This document shows, piece by piece, positions 59,086-64,000 of a stretch of 64,000 nucleotides of DNA. Below the pieces are notes generated by a model that was given only the letters and a program-made list of their open reading frames with translations, was not told the origin of the DNA and made no database searches. Positions within the stretch are counted from its first letter, which is position 1, and the number at the start of each line of letters is the position of its first letter. The DNA lies in contig JBITNC010000002.1 in the NCBI GenBank assembly GCA_050084985.1, positions 13,950,001 through 14,014,000 on the forward strand. The letters are read 5' to 3'. The DNA is from Nageia nagi (Eukaryota; Pinophyta). The position numbers were made by a program, and so were the translations under genes.

Positions 59086-59926
59086 TGTAGACACCTAAAA
59101 ATGTCCCTTTTTAACTAATAAACATTGAAATAATCATAACTTGTTGTGACAATATAAAATAGGTTTAAAAACCATATTATTGGATAGCTCTCATCGAGTA
59201 CATGCAAAATGAGTGGTCACATGACCCCTTTTAGTAAAAATTGACTATTTGGTAGCCACTTTAATATTGTTATAAAAATTGAAAACCAGTTGCCAACGAT
59301 AAAAAACAATCGTCGGCATTTTAGGATGATCATCGACGTCCATCTAGCAATCACTGGTGACTCTGTAACAGCTGAACATAAATAAAAAATAACAAAAGAA
59401 AGTTGTAACATCTCATTCTTCCAAGATGATGTGGATAGAGGGGGTCAGTTATGACCTACGGTGGCTTTTCACTTCCCCTTACCAGCCTTCGAAACTCTCA
59501 CCCCAAAATCTATAAATACAAGCCAATACAAAGCAATAGGGAACACAATTTTTTGAAGGAGGGTAATGATGCCAAAATCTTGTGAGCTCATACCTTTTAT
59601 TATTTTATGCTAGTTTCAATTTAATACATGTCATACACAGATGCTTTGATGTTATTGTCTTTTGCATGTGTGTAGGATTTACAGGTTGTCCATATCAAGG
59701 AGAGAAGCAAGCAAATCAAAAACAATGGAGATCAAATACTCTCATTTTGGCAAATAGCATTTGTAAAAGTCCCTTCCAAGGGAAAATTATAGTTTGAGCT
59801 GAAAATCAATATCAATTTACAATTACAACATTTCTACCTATTTTACATAATTTGAAGTTCAGTGAAAATCTAAGAATAATTGTATTTCATATTATTCTAC
59901 ATTCCAGCTCTATTTTCACTGTAACA
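59086..59926 (+). repeat. Element B 3' LTR
   Basis: 841 bp, TGTAGACACC to TGTAACA, gap-free partner of 42,119-42,959. Confidence 0.96.
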
Positions 59927-59931
59927 AAAAT
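59927..59931. repeat. Target-site duplication of element B, right
   Basis: AAAAT against AAGAT at 42,114-42,118. Confidence 0.75.
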
Positions 59932-60699
59932 GAAAGTAAAAACATCCATACACATAGTCAACATCCGCATAGCATCACAATGGATATCATATAGCCTATA
60001 TATCATAGTCATCTATCTATCAATATCAATATTATACACACATAAACATGCATGTCCTTAATATCTATCACAATCCATATGCAAATTTCAAAACATGTCA
60101 TGTAATATTATCATAAATAGTGTCCATACATACATTTTTCATTGTACATTGATACATCTATCCTATAAATTGCATATACAATAATACATAGCACTTTCTA
60201 ATACATACATCATGGTATTGCATATACATATATGTATCTCAAAATATGCATCCTCTATGCACTATGGTGCCAACAAATACACAATACAATCTTGTGTGTA
60301 CACCCCTATGGTGTAGGATCATCTCATCACCTACATCTACTAAGGGAGTGCTTATCTCCCCCTATCCCTTTATCTAGGTCCCTAACATGCTACTCTCTCC
60401 CATTGATCCACTTTATCTGAATGATGGAGGGGATCTAAAACATCTACCTACAACCCATGAGATGGATCATCTCATAGGTCCTCTAGTGCTAGTCCTTATC
60501 TCCCCTTTCATCTCTATCCTTTTCCCTATAATCATACCTATAACTATACCTTATGGTGGTGCAAGATATTGCATAAAGTGTCCCTCACTCCTTTGGCTCT
60601 ACATCATAATCCTAGACATGCTTGATATAGTGGAAACTATCCTTGATGCCTCTAGGTTTAGAAGAGTCAACCCTTCCTCTATCAGCTAGCATTACCATG
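59932..60699. other. Element C 3' region right of B
   Basis: Resumes element C. CATA/CATC-rich low-complexity sequence similar in style to the stretch before the antisense gene in A and B. No frame supported. Confidence 0.45.
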
Positions 60700-62510
60700 C
60701 CTACACCTTAAAATTTACCCTATTAGCATCATGTAGGGCCTAGTGTATTTATCTCCCTACATCCTGCTACCATCCCTATGAACTAGACCTCATTCTATTA
60801 GCTCCATTAGGAGTACATATGTCTAGGTACTCACCTTAACACCAAGACCCATGCTACTTTTTGCTTACACTTGTAGTGTATCCCTTTCCTTAGCTAGAGT
60901 TACAAATACTATTAGTAGATTCTAAATGTCTCCCTAAAGTGCCCTAGGTTGGTCCTTCATCGTATTCCTCAACCCTTGCTTTGCTACCACCTTCCCCTAT
61001 AGGATGTCCACTAGCCTTTTTATTGCAACCTTGGCCACCTACTCCATCACTAGTTATGCTTGCATTATATCTAGTTATTCCTAGAGAGCATCCTACTCAT
61101 GGGTTTGCTACTTGGGTTTCTAAAACTTGACATCACCTTCTTTTTTTACCCCTCCTAGCATGCATTATCCTCTTGGGTTGGTTGATCTATCATATCAATT
61201 CCATCATGGGCACTCACTGATCCTTAGCCTCCTCCTAGGCATCTCCCTCACCCTCCACCTTAGCTTTCTCCTTGACCTCCTCTATGGTCTCTCCCTTTAC
61301 TCCTAGGCCTACCCCACCCTCAGGTACCCAAGGATACATTAGGGGTGCTACTACTATCTCTCTACCACTATCTAAGATGTAAACTAATCCATGTGTGGGT
61401 CCCACCATGCATTGTAGCTTGGCATGGTCCCTAAATCATCCAACATCACTCTAGCTAGTGGAGCATCTAGTGCTACATCCAACTCCATGTATATCAATCA
61501 CAACCTTATCAAGGCATCTTGATCCACTTTCTCATAAAACATGGGGTTTGGGGGCACAACCTGGACCAGCCCATGTTGTCTCTATACCCACTCATAAAGG
61601 TATATATCTACATCTTGTACATGTTACCCCCTAACATGTCATGTCCTATATGGCCATGCCAACTGCACATCCTCCTCTACCCAATGAGGTCCTCCCTAAT
61701 AGGTTTGGTAGATCACATCATATGGCTATAACTCCACCAACATGTACCTATACTATTCTTTCTATCCCTCATAGGCATGCCTTTATGCATAGGGAATCTC
61801 TACTCCTACCATAAGTGAGATATCACTTATCATATCCATTGTATGAACCACTAGTAAAAGTTCATTTGACCTCCCTAGCCAAATGTGCTCCTAGGCCCAC
61901 ACCTGAAGCAACAGTAAGGTGCTCACACCTCTCCTCTTGAATTCCACTACCATTAGCTCACCATATATCTGGGCAAGTAGGAATGGCCCCCATGCAAATA
62001 AGATGCTCTCCTGCACCATTTATATCACAACCTTGAACATATTCTATATGAACTTGGTTCCTGAGGAATCTAGTAAGAAAAATGATGAGATCAATAACAT
62101 GGCCATGACTTTTCACCATCTTAGGTGACCATCCTAATAGAGAGGTACAATGAGCACCCCTCCATTCAAGAGGTCCCATATCTTGTAGCCCTCACCCATG
62201 TATGGACATATCATGACTTTATCTATAGCCATTATAATCTGCTCACCCTCTAAAGGGACCAAAAATATCATGTAGATATCCTCCAACATCACTATAATCT
62301 CCCCTATTGGGAGCAAGAATGTGCATCTATTCATGTTCAAGTGCTCCCTAATCATGATCATGTAGGATGTATCTCTCTTGATAGTGAGAATCTAGGCTAC
62401 TCCTTCTAGTCCAACTGCCTCCATCCAATCCTAGTTAGCATGTGTCAGTGTCACTCTAACCTTAGTCCATAGCAGTCAAAACTTGTGTTGAAGTTTAATC
62501 TAGCATAAAT
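60700..62510 (-). pseudogene. Element C antisense PMD gene
   Basis: Minus-strand PMD remnant. DWMEAVGLEGVA, REHLNMNRCTFLLPIGEIIVMLEDIYMIFLVPLEGEQI (62,420-62,240) correspond to the GFG...LLATLLDRWD...TFHLS.GEMTITTEDIHRLYRLPIHGQRI block of B. ILFAWGPFLLAQIYGEL with LLLLQVWA-stop-EHI follows (62,010-61,880). Further left an acidic stretch (GETIEEVKEKAKVEGEG, 61,310-61,230) matches the acidic segment of B. Many stops and frameshifts. Exon 1 was not found. Its presence in a distinct subfamily shows that the antisense PMD gene predates the split of C from A/B, or was gained repeatedly. Confidence 0.75.
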
Positions 62511-64000
62511 TTTAAGGTTTATTAGTCTTTGTTTGGTTAGTTTTACATTGTCTACTTTTAATTCAATTATCTCTATGTCTATGTCATTCCTGTAGGTCAT
62601 CTAAGGTGCATGTTTGAGGTTGCATCTAGGTTTATGTTTTTATTTTTTTGCATGTTTTATCTTAGGAAAAATTATCTTAATCAAGGGTGACTAGTTTAAC
62701 CTAGTCATCTAGGTTCCATATGACTGGTCTAGTCATCTAGATGATTCATCTAATCATTTGAGACTCATATGACCCCTAAATCATGTCGTTCAAGTGTCAA
62801 ATAATTCATAGTTAATAAGTGTTGATCAGTATAGTGTAACCTCAAGGGTTTGGTTTGGTTGTGTTCTCCACTTCCCTCAATGGTAGATTCCTTGAAAGAG
62901 CATAAGGTGGTGGGGATGTGCTCGTGTTGGTTTTCTACTCAATGTCTAGTTTATAGGTTGGTTTCTATCTATGTTTAAGGTTTAAAGTAACAAAAAATGA
63001 ATAAAAATATGGAGAGTTTGAGGAAAGGGATAAACAAAGAAACAATTAAAATAGGAAATTTACAACCCAAGCATTAGAGCATAAATAGCAATCCATAGCC
63101 AAGATTAAGAATAGTAGACTATCTCACACTTGGGGTCTTGCAATCACAATACATAGCCATAATTTGAAGAAAACATTCCACAGATAACATTCACAAAAGC
63201 AATAATAGCCACTTTGTTGCAAGAGGGCAAAGCATTATCTATTTGCATTATCATATGTGAATTGCTTTTACAGATTAGGGCAAATTTTCTAGAATGTTTA
63301 ACCTTCTTAATTTCTAAATACTAGCTATTTATACTTCCCCTCCTTTTGGGTGGTTGTATCTCATTAATGTACATTACTACTAGCATTGAATGAAAAAACT
63401 ACAATAGCACTATTTACATAAATGCTACAACTATGCTAGATTATACAATGAACAAGTACTAATCAACATTAACTATCTAAACTATTTGGGGATTTGTAAC
63501 TTCTAGTCAGCCATGTCCATAGAGCCATAATCTTTTTGACATGTCTTTGATTTCTCCTTCCTTATTCCTATAGCTATTTGAATATAACATTGTTGCTGAT
63601 TGAAGGTAGCACTATAGCTGATTGAATAGTTATTTGATTGCACATTGATTGATATAATTTGATTATATGCTTTATTAGCCTCCATTTGCTTCTTTGTAAT
63701 CTTTATGATCTCTACTATGGATGTTAGTAATCAGAGTAATGATGGTTGGTATACATTATGTTTTCTTAGATCAAGAAGAATTGCCACTATTATATGGAAA
63801 TGAGTTGGTGTTGACATATTAATAGGGCCCTGAGGGTCAAACACTTAAGATGAAGTGGACTCAAGTGTTCTTTCTCATGTACTACTCTTTTACTTGCTTA
63901 ATGGGCTCTATGTTCCTCTTTTGGGCTTTGTTGATGATCTGGTTCTTTAAAGACCCACTTTTTTTTACCAAAATTTGTGACATCATCCTTGAAAATCCTT
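62511..64000. other. Right-hand flank, unassigned
   Basis: May hold the rest of element C, but no polypurine tract or TGTAxACACC-type LTR start was found. TAGTCATCTAG words recur at 62,705-62,750. Short minus-strand frames near 63,503-63,685 have no resemblance to anything I know. Confidence 0.35.

Larger units (their letters stand above)
42119..59926 (+). mobile_element. Element B: complete Tat-lineage element, 17.8 kb
   Basis: Two 841-bp TG...CA LTRs, a primer site, polypurine tract and a 4-of-5 target duplication bound the element. Content: 1.9-kb leader, gag-pol polyprotein (44,881-52,834), sense ORF3 (52,914-54,140), conserved block, antisense PMD gene (55,970-58,378). Gag-pol is essentially one reading frame with a shift near 46,835 and another near 50,575, plus scattered stops. 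Size and dual RNase H fit the Tat/Ogre group of Ty3/gypsy. It is the youngest element in the window by LTR similarity and is inserted in element C. Confidence 0.95.
28448..64000 (+). mobile_element. Element C: second Tat-lineage subfamily, split by B
   Basis: Runs from an LTR-like start at 28,448 beyond the window's right end. In order: LTR-like segment, an inverted-repeat insertion (29,030-29,640), leader, gag, protease, RT, RNase H, second RNase H, integrase, a long 3' region interrupted by element B (42,119-59,926), then an antisense PMD gene. Its proteins are homologous to those of A and B but clearly more distant, and it lacks ORF3 after integrase. No 3' LTR was found before 64,000. Confidence 0.75.

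Noticed and set aside
62511-64000. 3' LTR of element C
   Set aside because: No polypurine tract, no TGTAxACACC start and no similarity to 28,448-29,029 was found by reading, so the LTR is taken to lie beyond the window or to be lost.

Overview
This is repeat-only nuclear DNA from a land plant, probably a seed plant with a large, slowly purged genome. It is very AT-rich, has no recognisable intact host gene, and is filled with nested LTR retrotransposons in several states of decay. A plastid atpI fragment captured inside one of them supports a plant source. A gymnosperm-like genome is a guess from the long, old, nested elements; nothing in the window proves the clade.

Layout. (A) 1-~18,945, + strand: the 3' two thirds of a Tat-lineage Ty3/gypsy element (RT, degenerate RNase H, second RNase H, integrase, then accessory genes and a 3' LTR). 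(D) 6,334-12,696: a chromovirus with 410/411-bp LTRs and a perfect ATACT duplication, inserted in A. (E) 19,363-24,532, - strand: a Ty1/copia element with 470/445-bp LTRs. 25,497-29,640: two copies of a terminal-inverted-repeat element around an antisense LINE remnant. (C) from 28,448 past the window end: a second, more decayed Tat-lineage subfamily. (B) 42,119-59,926: a complete 17.8-kb Tat-lineage element with two 841-bp LTRs, inserted in the 3' region of C.

The most interesting content is the accessory coding capacity of the Tat-lineage elements. A and B carry, after pol, a sense ORF (ORF3) built from two diverged copies of one unrecognised domain. A has a further sense ORF (ORF4) that D splits exactly between codons. 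All three elements carry an antisense gene for a plant mobile domain (PMD) protein between pol and the 3' LTR. In A and B this gene has a matching predicted intron: a 17-codon first exon starting MPP, a GTAGGG donor, an AG acceptor, and a second exon that joins in the PMD frame. A 143-nt block conserved between A and B lies between the convergent sense and antisense genes.

All coding regions are broken by stops or frameshifts, so the window records past elements and probably contains no active one. B is the best preserved: about 37 mismatches between its LTRs by hand alignment, mostly transitions, intact protease, YVDD and second-RNase-H catalytic residues, and two main frameshifts in gag-pol.
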